Counted from the stretch's first letter, positions 26,411-35,533 are shown. The stretch is DNA of 37,987 bases from Arcobacteraceae bacterium (GCA_023229945.1 JALNYH010000019.1:1-37987), one strand, 5' to 3'. The notes: generated by a model not told the origin, from the sequence alone. Translations and numbers: made by a program.

Positions 26411-27445
26411 TTATCGTTTTAAGATTTTATTTGTAATATCTTTATAATAACCTCTGATTATGTCATCTTTTAGAACAACTGGGGGTTTCCCTCCATCGCA
26501 GTTTTCTCTTATATCCATAGAAAGTGGTATTTCTCCAAGGAAATTGATACCATAAGCAACACTAAGTTTTGCTCCTGTCCCACTTCCAAAAATATCATAT
26601 CTTTGTTTTGTATCAGGTGTGATAAAGTAGCTCATATTTTCTACAAGTCCACATATAGGCACTCCTACATCTTTGAACATCATAATAGCACGGCTTACAT
26701 CATCAATTGCTGCCATTTGAGGTGTGGTTACCAAAACAGCACATGTAAGGCGAAGTTCTTGAGCCATTGTAAGCTGAACATCACCAGTTCCTGGAGGCAT
26801 ATCGATGATTAGATAATCAAGCTCACCCCATTCAACATCTTCTAGAAATTGAATAAGTGCTGAAATAGCTACTGAACTTCTCCAAACTAGTGGAGTATCA
26901 CTACTTGGAGTTGTTAGCCCCACGCTCATGATTTTGACACCAAAATTTATGCTAGGTATTATTTTGTCTTGATCATTCCATTGTAAGCTTTCACCATCAA
27001 CGCCAAGCATTCTTGGGATATTTGGACCATACACATCAGCATCAAGAATACCTACTTTAAAACCATCTTGAGCAAGTGAGACAGCAATATTCGCTGCAAC
27101 TGTTGATTTACCAACGCCACCTTTTCCACTACTTACGGCAATTATATTTTTTGCATAAGGCGCTCGGTTGTTTGGGTTTTGAGTTGAGCCATAATTCATA
27201 GATTTTTTTGGTGGTTGGACTTTATTGATTATGTTGATTGTAGAAAATCTTTGTTTTAAAATATCTAGATTTTTTATGGCATTACTTAAAATTTCAAAAG
27301 CTTCAGTATTGACAATTTGGAGTTCAATATTCAGAATATTATCTTTGAGTGTGATTTCATCAACAAGTGATAATTCAATAATATTTTTTTCTAAGTTTGG
27401 ATATTTTATTTCTGATAAAATAACTTTAATTTCATTATTACTCAT
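26411..27445 (-). CDS. mrp: Mrp/ApbC-family P-loop ATPase (Fe-S carrier type) lacking the CxxC motif
   Basis: A 344-residue protein. Residues 1 to about 75 resemble the MIP18/DUF59 domain, followed by a ParA-like ATPase with deviant Walker A SSGKGGVGKST, GILDADVYGPNIPRMLG and LIIDMPPGTGD. Family members carry and deliver Fe-S clusters in the cytoplasm. At VENMSYFITPDT the CxxC that bridges a cluster in the dimer is absent, with Ile-Thr-Pro-Asp-Thr in its place. It is the last gene of a coupled trio, overlapping the 114-residue protein by eight bases, with AGGGGGA before its ATG. Confidence 0.9.
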   Translation of the reverse strand: MSNNEIKVILSEIKYPNLEKNIIELSLVDEITLKDNILNIELQIVNTEAFEILSNAIKNLDILKQRFSTINIINKVQPPKKSMNYGSTQNPNNRAPYAKNIIAVSSGKGGVGKSTVAANIAVSLAQDGFKVGILDADVYGPNIPRMLGVDGESLQWNDQDKIIPSINFGVKIMSVGLTTPSSDTPLVWRSSVAISALIQFLEDVEWGELDYLIIDMPPGTGDVQLTMAQELRLTCAVLVTTPQMAAIDDVSRAIMMFKDVGVPICGLVENMSYFITPDTKQRYDIFGSGTGAKLSVAYGINFLGEIPLSMDIRENCDGGKPPVVLKDDIIRGYYKDITNKILKR

Positions 27446-27782
27446 AAATATTCCCCCTTTTTTGTTGTTGTAGTAATCTAATCATAGTATTTGCTCTATT
27501 AATCCAGTTGACTGATACATCTTTAATATTTGGATATAAGTGTGTGATTTTTTTATATTCTTGAGATCTTTTTTGTATCAAAGAGATAAGTTCATTGTAA
27601 AACATCTCTTCTTTTTTTTGTTCTTGGGATAGTGAAAATAAATTCTTCAAGATTAATTCTCTACTTTTTGATGGATATTCTATCTCTAGTTTTCTAGCAA
27701 TTTCTAATAAATCATGGCTTGATATGTATGTACCACTAAAAAAAAGTGTTAAAAGTTGGCTAATCAAATATTGTTGATTCAT
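27438..27782 (-). CDS. Hypothetical helical protein between LRV and mrp genes
   Basis: A 114-residue protein with predicted alpha helix throughout, no Cys, no signal peptide and no recognised domain; probably cytoplasmic. It starts inside the LRV gene stop (ATGA) and ends inside the mrp start, so its translation appears tied to both. It might be an adaptor for Mrp or the LRV protein, but this rests only on position. Confidence 0.65.
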   Translation of the reverse strand: MNQQYLISQLLTLFFSGTYISSHDLLEIARKLEIEYPSKSRELILKNLFSLSQEQKKEEMFYNELISLIQKRSQEYKKITHLYPNIKDVSVNWINRANTMIRLLQQQKRGNIYE

Positions 27783-28348
27783 ACACTTTCCTTTTCAAGT
27801 CTTTTTGTTGAAGCTATTTTTACATCAGGTTGAGTGTCATTAGATAATTTGGTCAAAATTTCTTTTGATGTAGATGGATTCTCACAAACTCTTAATCTCA
27901 CCATTTTATCATTATCATCTGCTAATAAATTTAGATATTTTAATGGTGTATTTGGGTTGCCACTTAGTCCATCTCTAACTATCTTTTCATCATTGAAGAA
28001 TTTTGTCAAAATCTCTTTTGGGGTATTTGGGTTTGTTGCAACCAATGCTCTTACTAAGTTGATAGAATCATTTGCTAAAAACTCCAAAGTTTTGACAGGA
28101 GTATGAGGGTTTTTTGCAACTGCCCATCTAGCTTCCATAGACTCTGAAAAAGCTAACTTTTCCAAAAGTTTTACCATAGTCTCACTAAATCCAAGTGTTT
28201 TATCATATACTGAAGTTTTCATACTTAGATTCATAGCAACTTTAGATTCTAGAACTTTATCATTAGTGAATAGTTCATAAATATTTTGTACTTTGTGTAT
28301 ATCTAATGTTTTGTCTGATAACTCTTCTAAAGCTAATTCTAGTTCCAT
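27779..28348 (-). CDS. LRV (leucine-rich variant) repeat protein
   Basis: A 189-residue protein. From about residue 70 it has four to five units of about 24 residues with the pattern VAxNPxTPxExLxxLxND, as in AVAKNPHTPVKTLEFLAND, ALVATNPNTPKEILTKFFND, GLSGNPNTPLKYLNLLADD and RVCENPSTSKEILTKLSND. This is the LRV repeat first described beside nitrogen-fixation genes in Azotobacter. The N-terminal Cys cluster of that protein is missing; only one Cys is present. It is the first gene of the mrp trio, with AAGGT before its ATG. Likely a protein-interaction scaffold. Confidence 0.8.
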   Translation of the reverse strand: MELELALEELSDKTLDIHKVQNIYELFTNDKVLESKVAMNLSMKTSVYDKTLGFSETMVKLLEKLAFSESMEARWAVAKNPHTPVKTLEFLANDSINLVRALVATNPNTPKEILTKFFNDEKIVRDGLSGNPNTPLKYLNLLADDNDKMVRLRVCENPSTSKEILTKLSNDTQPDVKIASTKRLEKESV

Positions 28349-28525
28349 TTATGACCTTATAATTTATTTTAAGAAATAGTATCAGAAAAAGATTAAAAAA
28401 AGATTAAAGATTAGATAATTTGGGCTTATAATAAAAATAATTGATAGTATCTAATATTAGTTTTTGTTATAAGAAAAATAAAATAAATAGCCTTGACTTT
28501 TATTAAAAATTTAGTAAGTTAAGCA

Positions 28526-28560
28526 TATAATGGATGTAATTTCTTTTCTTATAAGAGAAG
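28526..28560 (+). promoter_or_regulatory. Candidate -10 and near-palindromic operator before the rhodanese/molybdoenzyme operon
   Basis: TATAAT at 28526-28531 is followed by an 18-bp near-perfect palindrome at 28543-28560 with core TCTTATAAGA, ending 22 bases before the ATG. The half-site TTATAAGA recurs upstream at 28468-28475. TTGACT at 28493 is 27 bases from the -10, too far for a standard -35. The 234-base gap 28349-28582 also holds the divergent LRV promoter region. Confidence 0.45.
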
Positions 28561-28582
28561 TAAAATTTCTAAGGAGGTAGTT

Positions 28583-29707
28583 ATGAGTAAACTGTTCAAA
28601 ATTGCAGTTGCTTTAATGTTGGGGGTTTCAACTTTTTCATATGCTGATGATACTTATGGGTCAAATTGGTATTCTGAAAGCATGAAACAATATCTTATCA
28701 GCGGTGAAGAAGCTATGAAGCTTTTGGGTAAGAAAAATGTAGTTTTCGTAAGTGGTGATGCATATGAAACTTATGAAATCGTTGGTCATATAAATGGAAG
28801 TGCTTTGATGTATGCTCATGGACTACATCAAACTGATATTGGTGGAACTGTTCCTTGTGCACCACTTTTGATGTGTCCTGAAGATGCTGAGAAGAAAATA
28901 TCAAGTAAAGGTATCAGTAATGATACTATGGTTATTGCTTATGATGACTTCAAAGGTCCAAATGCAACTGGGGTTTGGCTTTTCTTCAAACATTTAGGTC
29001 ATGAAAATATAAAGATATTAAATGGTGGTATGGCTGCAATTTTAGCACTTGATCCAAACCAACAAAAATATGATAAATATAGAGATGAAGTAAGAAATTT
29101 TAGTAAAGCTGTAAGAGAAGCACAAAAAGATGGTGATACTAAAAAGGCTGATACATTAAATAAAAAAGTCGTAGAACTTACAAAACTTATGGATGAGTTA
29201 CAACCAAAACTTATAATCCAAAAAGGTAAGAAAGAGCCTAAACATGTAAAAGGCAACTACAAAATTGATAAATCAAAAATCAGATGGGATTTGATTGCTA
29301 CAAAAGATGAGGTTTTAAAAGCTGTTGAAGATATCAAAGCTAAGGGTAGAGATAATTCAAAATATGTGATTATTGATTCACGAAGAATGGGTGAAATTAT
29401 GGGTGAGGTTACTTTGGATAATGTTGCTCGTGGTGGACATATTCCTGGGGCTACTTTTTTAGAGTGGACAAATATCTCTGATGCTGATAGAAAGCTATCA
29501 TTTAAAGAGCTTGAAGCTATGAGAAAAGTTTTTGAAAAGCATGGTATTACAAAAGATAAAACTATCTTTCCTTACTGTCATGTGGGTGCAGGAAGAAGTA
29601 CTGAGTTTCAAGTTGCTTTGAAAATGCTTGGATATGAAGATGTAAGAACATATACAGGTAGCTGGAATGAGTGGGGCAATGATATGAATTTGCCTATTAG
29701 TAGATAA
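28583..29707 (+). CDS. Exported two-domain rhodanese (sulfurtransferase)
   Basis: A 374-residue protein with a perfect AAGGAGGT site before the ATG. A Sec signal peptide of about 21 residues ends FSYA/DD, placing it in the periplasm. Residues about 30-155 are an inactive-type rhodanese domain. A charged helical linker of about 70 residues follows (155-230). Residues about 240-370 are the catalytic domain with Cys332 in the loop YCHVGAGRS and a GGHIPGATFLEW segment. Such enzymes move sulfane sulfur from thiosulfate or polysulfide to a thiol. It lies 16 bases before the molybdoenzyme alpha gene in the same direction, which suggests a sulfur-linked job for the enzyme. Confidence 0.88.
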   Translation: MSKLFKIAVALMLGVSTFSYADDTYGSNWYSESMKQYLISGEEAMKLLGKKNVVFVSGDAYETYEIVGHINGSALMYAHGLHQTDIGGTVPCAPLLMCPEDAEKKISSKGISNDTMVIAYDDFKGPNATGVWLFFKHLGHENIKILNGGMAAILALDPNQQKYDKYRDEVRNFSKAVREAQKDGDTKKADTLNKKVVELTKLMDELQPKLIIQKGKKEPKHVKGNYKIDKSKIRWDLIATKDEVLKAVEDIKAKGRDNSKYVIIDSRRMGEIMGEVTLDNVARGGHIPGATFLEWTNISDADRKLSFKELEAMRKVFEKHGITKDKTIFPYCHVGAGRSTEFQVALKMLGYEDVRTYTGSWNEWGNDMNLPISR

Positions 29708-29723
29708 AAGTTAGGAGTAGCAA

Positions 29724-32700
29724 ATGACAAAACCAATGAATAGCATCCATTTTGATACACAAAATGTAAATGAGAATACTTCTGTAACTGATATTGAAGT
29801 AGTAGCAACAAACAATATTCACGATGAAAAAAGAAGAGATTTTCTAAAAGTTTCTGGTGCAACTGCTGCAATGCTAGCAGGGCAAAGCTATCTTTTTGCA
29901 AAAACAGAAGTTATGGATATCGCAAATGGTAAAGAAAATTATCCAAATACTACATATACAGAAAGTATGTATAGAAATGAATTTGGATTTACTTATGGTA
30001 AAAAAGAAGAACACGGTTTTGCATATCACTGTGTAAACTGTCAAGGTAACTGTGCTTGGGAAGTTTGGTCACATAATGGTGTAGTAACTAGAGAAAATCA
30101 AAGTGCAAGATATCCAAGAATCAATGCAAAAATACCAGATTTTAATCCAAGAGGATGTAATAAAGGGGTTCAACACTCTCAAATTATGTACGAAAAAGAT
30201 AGAATTCTTTATCCTATGGAAAGAGTTGGCAAAAGAGGCGAGGGTAAATGGAAGAGACTTAGTTGGGAAGAGGCTTCTACAAAAGTTGCACAGCAAATTT
30301 TTGATGTTATGACTGATCCTGCTAGAGGGCCGTCTAAACTTCTAGTTCAAGCTGGAACTGGACTTTTAACAGAAGGAAGAAGAGCTGCTCCACTTAGATT
30401 TGGTACACAACTTGGAGCTACGAGAATCTATCCTGCTTCATATCTTGGAGATATGTTTAGTGGTGTTGCTGTTGCTTTTGGTGAAGGTAATGTGGGCTGT
30501 ACATATGACTTTATGTACAATGTAGATGTTGCAGTATTTTGGGGAGCAAACCCATCAGTATCAAGAATTCCTGATGCTCACTTCGTATGGGAAGGAAAAT
30601 ACAACGGTGCTAAAGTAATAGTTATTACACCAGAATTTAATGCAAGTGCAAAAAGTGCTGATTTATGGCTACCAATCAAGCCAGGAACTGATAATATCCT
30701 AGCAATGGCTGTAATCAATGAAATCCTAAAAAATAAATTCTATAAACCAGAGTTTATGAAAACTTATACAGACTTACCAATGCTTGTAAAAGTAAGTGAC
30801 AAAAAACTTCTTCGTGCTAGTGATTTTGAATATGATGCGTCTGCTGCTTATTCTGCTGCTCATACTGTTGACCCAAAAGCTGAGGAAAGATTGTATTGTT
30901 GGAATACTAATACAAACGCTGTATCAGAAATGCCAGGGTGTCATGGTAGTAAAGATCAAACTCTTAAACTAAGTGATTTCAATATCAATCCTGCATTAGA
31001 GGGTGAGTGGGAAATCGATGTAAGAGGAAGAAAAGTAAAAGTTACTACTGTATTTGAGATGTTAAAGAAAAATGCAGAGCCATTTACTGCTGAATATGCT
31101 GCAAAAGAGTGTTTTACTAATATTGCACCATCAGTTATTAAAGGTTTGGCAAAAGATATAGCTTTATCAAAAGTAGTAGATATTACAACTGGATTTAGTT
31201 TAAATAAATACTTCAATGGTGTACTTACACTTTGGAATATTTGCTCTATTACAGGACTAACTGGACATATGGGACCATACGGTGGTATGAATACTGAGGG
31301 TGAGTGGACACTAAATGGACTTGGAGGACTAAGTGCATTTGATGGTAAATATAACCCAAGATTTGGTTCTGGATTTGTTGGTGAGTTTGTAATGGGTGAT
31401 GGACTTGCAACTGTAGAAGAGTACTTTACAAATGATGATATAGTAAGAGCTCACCAAAGCAATGGCAATAAATCAGGAATTGATAAAGCTGAATATATGG
31501 CAATAATTAAAGCTATGCTTGCAAAAGGTGATATGAGTGATGGCGAAAAAGGAACTGGTCATAAGTACTGGGATCCTGAAGTTGCTTTACTTATCGCTGA
31601 TAGCAGATTTAGAAGAAACAAAGGTAGTAAATATAGAGAAGCATTCCTTAGAAAAATGAAACATTTAACAATAGTAGACTTCAAAATGAGTGAAGCTGCT
31701 GTTTATGCTGATATTTTACTTCCAGCAAAATCACACTATGAGGTATGGGATATAAGAACATCTCCAGGTTACCATAGATATACAAATCTAGCTCAACCAG
31801 TGGCAAATATCAAGCCAGTTGGTGAAGCTATGGATGAGTGGGCTATGTTTACATTGCTCGCAAAAAAACTTGAAGAAATCGCAAATTTACCAGAAAATGC
31901 TGATAAGATTGCAAAAGATGACCCAAGATATGCAAGAGATGGCTTCCATGATATGAAAAACTTCCATAAAGAATATACAAATACAGATGCTGATTCTGAA
32001 GCTGCAATGAAGCCATATCTTGGAACTGACAAACAAGCAGTAGAAGCAGCACTTAGCGTTTGTGACCAATATGAGCCACATACTATAGAAAAAATGTATA
32101 AACAAGGTGGTTTCTTACAAATTAATTCAAAAGGTGCTACATCTTCACCTCTTTATACAGATATTCCATACAACACAATGGAAAATCATATGTTTAAGTT
32201 TGTTCCTTTCCATACAATGAGTGGAAGACAAACATATTATGTTGACCATGATATGTTTATCAGACTTGGAGCAAATACAAATACTGGTATGAAAGGTATA
32301 AGACCTGAATCAAATGCTCATCCGTTTAATTTCTTGACTCCACATGCAAGATGGTCAATCCATAGTAACTACAAAACAAGTAGAACACTACAAAGATTAC
32401 AAAGAGGTAAACCATATGTTGCAATAAATCCTAAAATTGCTGAAATCAAAGGAATCAAAGATGGTGATGAAATAAGAGTTTACAACCAACTTGGTGAGTT
32501 TTATGCAATGGCAAAAATTAGTTCTTCTGCTCCTATGGATTCACTTGTTATGGAACACGGATGGGAACCATATCAATATAGAAATCTAAAAGGTCATAAT
32601 GAGGTTGTTCCAACTGCTCTAAATCTACTTGAAATGAGTAACGGATGGGGGCATCTAAAAAGTGGTGCATTGTGGGATGGTAATCAGTATGCTTATGATG

Positions 32701-32732
32701 GTGCTGTAAACATCGAAAAAGCAAGAAAGTAA
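29724..32732 (+). CDS. Type II DMSO-reductase-family molybdoenzyme, catalytic alpha subunit
   Basis: A 1002-residue protein with AGGAG before the ATG. A twin-arginine signal (KRRDFLK, Arg37-Arg38) sits after an unusually long n-region of 36 residues, so it is exported folded with its cofactor. The FS0 cluster ligands follow the type II pattern H102-x3-C106-x3-C110-x34-C145. The molybdenum ligand is probably Asp243 in LGDMFSG. GANPSVSRIPDAHFVWE and the C-terminal molybdopterin-binding domain (NPKIAEIKGIKDGDEI) are present. The group includes selenate, chlorate and (per)chlorate reductases, dimethylsulfide dehydrogenase and ethylbenzene dehydrogenase. The substrate here is not determined by sequence. 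Followed 16 bases later by the beta subunit. Confidence 0.9.
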   Translation: MTKPMNSIHFDTQNVNENTSVTDIEVVATNNIHDEKRRDFLKVSGATAAMLAGQSYLFAKTEVMDIANGKENYPNTTYTESMYRNEFGFTYGKKEEHGFAYHCVNCQGNCAWEVWSHNGVVTRENQSARYPRINAKIPDFNPRGCNKGVQHSQIMYEKDRILYPMERVGKRGEGKWKRLSWEEASTKVAQQIFDVMTDPARGPSKLLVQAGTGLLTEGRRAAPLRFGTQLGATRIYPASYLGDMFSGVAVAFGEGNVGCTYDFMYNVDVAVFWGANPSVSRIPDAHFVWEGKYNGAKVIVITPEFNASAKSADLWLPIKPGTDNILAMAVINEILKNKFYKPEFMKTYTDLPMLVKVSDKKLLRASDFEYDASAAYSAAHTVDPKAEERLYCWNTNTNAVSEMPGCHGSKDQTLKLSDFNINPALEGEWEIDVRGRKVKVTTVFEMLKKNAEPFTAEYAAKECFTNIAPSVIKGLAKDIALSKVVDITTGFSLNKYFNGVLTLWNICSITGLTGHMGPYGGMNTEGEWTLNGLGGLSAFDGKYNPRFGSGFVGEFVMGDGLATVEEYFTNDDIVRAHQSNGNKSGIDKAEYMAIIKAMLAKGDMSDGEKGTGHKYWDPEVALLIADSRFRRNKGSKYREAFLRKMKHLTIVDFKMSEAAVYADILLPAKSHYEVWDIRTSPGYHRYTNLAQPVANIKPVGEAMDEWAMFTLLAKKLEEIANLPENADKIAKDDPRYARDGFHDMKNFHKEYTNTDADSEAAMKPYLGTDKQAVEAALSVCDQYEPHTIEKMYKQGGFLQINSKGATSSPLYTDIPYNTMENHMFKFVPFHTMSGRQTYYVDHDMFIRLGANTNTGMKGIRPESNAHPFNFLTPHARWSIHSNYKTSRTLQRLQRGKPYVAINPKIAEIKGIKDGDEIRVYNQLGEFYAMAKISSSAPMDSLVMEHGWEPYQYRNLKGHNEVVPTALNLLEMSNGWGHLKSGALWDGNQYAYDGAVNIEKARK

Positions 32733-32748
32733 GGGGAGGAAATAGCGT

Positions 32749-33834
32749 ATGTCAAAAAGACAATTAGCAATGGTAATGGATCTAAATAAATGTATCGGCT
32801 GTCAAACTTGTACTGTTGCTTGTAAAACACAATGGACAAATAGAAATGGTCGAGAATATATGTATTGGAATAATGTTGAAACATATCCAGGTACTGGTTA
32901 TCCAAAAAATTGGATGGAACTAGGTGGTGGATTTGATGCAGCTGGAGATTTACAAGATGGAATTATTCCAAATATAGAAGCAGATTATGGTGTACCTTGG
33001 GATTACAACTTTGATAAAGTAGGTGCTGGTGAGCAACTTACTCCAAATGTAGAACCAACTTGGGGACCAAACTGGGATGAAGATGAAGGAACTGGTGATT
33101 TTCCAAATGATAACTATTTCTTCTATATTCCAAGAATTTGTAACCACTGTACAAACCCAGGATGTTTGAGTTCATGTCCAAGAGATGCTATATTTAAAAG
33201 AGATCTTGATGGTGTAGTATTGGTTGACCTTGATAGATGTCAAGGATATAGATATTGTATAGCTGGATGTCCATACAAAAAAGTATATTTCAATCCAAAG
33301 CTTTCAAAAACAGAAAAATGTATATTTTGTTTCCCAAGAATTGAGCAAGGATTACCACCAGCGTGTGCTCAACAATGTGTTGGAAGAATTAGATTTGTAG
33401 GTTTCTTAGATGATGTAAATTCACAAGTTCATCAACTAGTACACAAATACAAAGTAGCACTTCCACTTAGAGCTGACAGGGGAACTAGTCCAAATGTATA
33501 TTATATCCCACCAACTGAAACACCTCCAAAGTTTGATGCTGAGGGTAATGTAATAGAAGGCAGCAATAGAATTCCAGTGGAAGAACTTGAAAAACTTTTT
33601 GGTAGTGAAGTAAATGGTGCGATTAAAACACTAAAATCAGAAATGGCAAAAAGAAAAGAGACTGGTAAAAGTGAATTAATGGATTTATTGATTGCTTATT
33701 CACATTCAGAGATGTTTAGACTTGATAATAACTATTATAAAAAAGAAGGAAGCAACAAATTAGCTCCTGTTGATAATAGATACCTAAGTGGTAAACATAC
33801 TCAAAGAATTTCTAGATTTTCAAGGGGTAACTAA
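32749..33834 (+). CDS. Type II molybdoenzyme iron-sulfur beta subunit
   Basis: A 361-residue protein with GGGGAGG before the ATG and no signal peptide, so it is probably exported with alpha by the Tat system. Four Cys groups are seen in order: CIGCQTCTVAC (I), CNHCTNPGCLSSC (II), CQGYRYCIAGC (III) and CIFCF with CAQQC (IV). In group III the second position is Tyr instead of Cys, which predicts one [3Fe-4S] and three [4Fe-4S] clusters, as in other type II enzymes. It passes electrons between alpha and gamma. Its TAA overlaps the gamma ATG (TAATG). Confidence 0.93.
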   Translation: MSKRQLAMVMDLNKCIGCQTCTVACKTQWTNRNGREYMYWNNVETYPGTGYPKNWMELGGGFDAAGDLQDGIIPNIEADYGVPWDYNFDKVGAGEQLTPNVEPTWGPNWDEDEGTGDFPNDNYFFYIPRICNHCTNPGCLSSCPRDAIFKRDLDGVVLVDLDRCQGYRYCIAGCPYKKVYFNPKLSKTEKCIFCFPRIEQGLPPACAQQCVGRIRFVGFLDDVNSQVHQLVHKYKVALPLRADRGTSPNVYYIPPTETPPKFDAEGNVIEGSNRIPVEELEKLFGSEVNGAIKTLKSEMAKRKETGKSELMDLLIAYSHSEMFRLDNNYYKKEGSNKLAPVDNRYLSGKHTQRISRFSRGN

Positions 33835-35093
33835 TGATGTCAAATAGTACAAAATCTATAAAAAAACTTGTAGCTGTATCTTTAGCTGCAAGTGCAATAT
33901 GTGCAACAAGTGCATTTGCATCACCAGTTATAAAAGCTTATCAAGTAAATGGTGATATAAAAAATATTGGTGTTGAGTCAAGTTCTTGGTCAAAAGCAAA
34001 AGAGACTGAGATTTTAGCTTATCCTCAAACAACAATTCATTTAAATGATAAAAAAGCAAATGAATTAAACGATGGGAATAAAGCTAAGAAAATCAAAGTA
34101 AAAGCTTTAACAGATGGTCAAAATATTGCTTTCAAAATAGAATGGGCTGATAAAACAGAATCTATCCAATCAGGAAATGCTATCAAAAATACAGAATTTG
34201 CTGATGGTTTTGCAGTACAATTTGCTACAAAATATGATGACCCTTTGAAACTTCCATATATTGGTATGGGTAGTCAAGACAGACCAGTAATGGTTTATCT
34301 ACAAAAAGCTGTAGCTAAACTTTTTGAGCCAAATGGTAATGGTGAAGTTACAATGCAAGTAAACCGTGCTAATGCTCCAAAGTTTGAAAAAGATTTGGAG
34401 AGATTTGATATAGATGTAGCTCATCTTGCAAGAAAAAGCTATCAAAAAGCTTTTGTTGCTGAAGGTTTTGGTTCTATGACTGAAATCAAAGATAAAAGTA
34501 GTGATTTCTTGATGGATATGAAATTTAAGAAAAAACTATTTGGTGGAAGCAATTGGGAAGGTAGTGTTGTAAGACCTCTTAATGATACTTATGTAAAAAT
34601 TTATAATGACCCAATTCCAGTAGCATTTGCTGTATGGGATGGGGACAAAATGAATAGAGATGGTTTAAAACATCTTTCAACTTGGATTATAGTGGAATTT
34701 GATGGAGTTGTGAGTGATGACAAACTAAAAAAAGAGTTTGATAAGCCACTAGAAAATGCAAATCTAAAAAATGGTGAAGAATTGACAAAAGCAAATTGTT
34801 CTAGTTGTCACAACTATGGTGCTGTACACGAAGCAGCATCAGCATATATGGCTCCAAATTTAAGCAATATCGGCGGTTATTCAACAACACCTTATTTGAT
34901 AGAGTCAATTACTCAACCGCATAATGTAATAGTTCCAGGTTATAATGCAAATGCTCATACAAATTTTGCATGGTATTATGGAGATAAAGAAAGTGGTATG
35001 ACATCTGCTATGCCAGCATTTGATTATCTAAGTGAACAAGAAATACTTGATATTGTTGGGTATCTCAAAACTCTAAAAGCGGAGGTTGAATAA
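33834..35093 (+). CDS. Molybdoenzyme gamma subunit: heme b (EbdC/DdhC-like) fused to cytochrome c
   Basis: A 419-residue protein. The signal peptide is about 31 residues (SAFA/SP), so it is periplasmic. Residues about 35-295 resemble the ethylbenzene-dehydrogenase-type heme b subunit; Met145 in IGMGSQDRPV is the candidate axial ligand. Residues about 305-418 form a class I cytochrome c with C322-x2-C325-H326 and a candidate distal Met393 in AMPAFDYLSEQE. In characterised relatives (SerC, DdhC, EbdC) the gamma subunit is heme b only, so this fusion adds a built-in electron outlet or inlet. There is no transmembrane helix beyond the signal. An ATG three bases downstream is an alternative start. 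Confidence 0.88.
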   Translation: MMSNSTKSIKKLVAVSLAASAICATSAFASPVIKAYQVNGDIKNIGVESSSWSKAKETEILAYPQTTIHLNDKKANELNDGNKAKKIKVKALTDGQNIAFKIEWADKTESIQSGNAIKNTEFADGFAVQFATKYDDPLKLPYIGMGSQDRPVMVYLQKAVAKLFEPNGNGEVTMQVNRANAPKFEKDLERFDIDVAHLARKSYQKAFVAEGFGSMTEIKDKSSDFLMDMKFKKKLFGGSNWEGSVVRPLNDTYVKIYNDPIPVAFAVWDGDKMNRDGLKHLSTWIIVEFDGVVSDDKLKKEFDKPLENANLKNGEELTKANCSSCHNYGAVHEAASAYMAPNLSNIGGYSTTPYLIESITQPHNVIVPGYNANAHTNFAWYYGDKESGMTSAMPAFDYLSEQEILDIVGYLKTLKAEVE

Positions 35094-35506
35094 TGAAAGC
35101 TTTAAAATTATTAACAGCGGGGCTTATAGCCCTTGCATTTACTACAAGTGCAGTAGCTGAAGAAGTAGAATTGGAAGGATTTTTGACAACTAAATGGTGT
35201 GCCGATAATGGTATGTTTACAAACTGTAGGCTAGAAACTGTTATGTGCGGATATGAAGGTTGTTTAGGTGATATGAAAGAATTCTCAACAGATGTAAATT
35301 CTGAGTTAGTTTTATTTGTACACAAAGAAGTAAAATCTTATCCCGTAAAATTTCCAGCTACTATAAAGCTTAGTACAGTTTTGAAAGAAGCTTTAAATAG
35401 AAATGAAGTTATACTAATAGGAAATTTAAAAGACAATGTTTTATATGTGGAAGAATACGAAGCACCACCACCACCTAAAAAAGAGTTTTTTAAAGGGTGT
35501 TTATAA
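35093..35506 (+). CDS. Cys-rich periplasmic protein of the molybdoenzyme operon, unknown function
   Basis: A 137-residue protein. The signal peptide of about 22 residues (AVA/EE) predicts periplasmic export. The mature part has five Cys: four in a 20-residue window (WC, NC, MCG, GCL) and one three residues from the end, after a run of four prolines. No CxxCH heme motif or clear thioredoxin motif is seen. Its ATG overlaps the gamma stop (TAATG), with GGAGG ahead. It could bind a metal or help assemble gamma; neither is shown. Confidence 0.75.
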   Translation: MKALKLLTAGLIALAFTTSAVAEEVELEGFLTTKWCADNGMFTNCRLETVMCGYEGCLGDMKEFSTDVNSELVLFVHKEVKSYPVKFPATIKLSTVLKEALNRNEVILIGNLKDNVLYVEEYEAPPPPKKEFFKGCL

Positions 35507-35533
35507 TATAATCCGACTTCGGTCGGACTATAT
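35507..35533 (+). terminator. UUCG-loop hairpin after the Cys-rich gene
   Basis: An 11-bp stem with one mismatch, closed by a TTCG tetraloop (TCCGAC / GTCGGA core). No T-run follows and torD-like lies downstream, so it is more likely an mRNA processing or attenuation point within the operon than a full terminator. Confidence 0.5.

Noticed and set aside
28493..28531. TTGACT and TATAAT as one sigma-70 promoter
   Set aside because: The spacing is 27 bases, far outside the usual 16-18.
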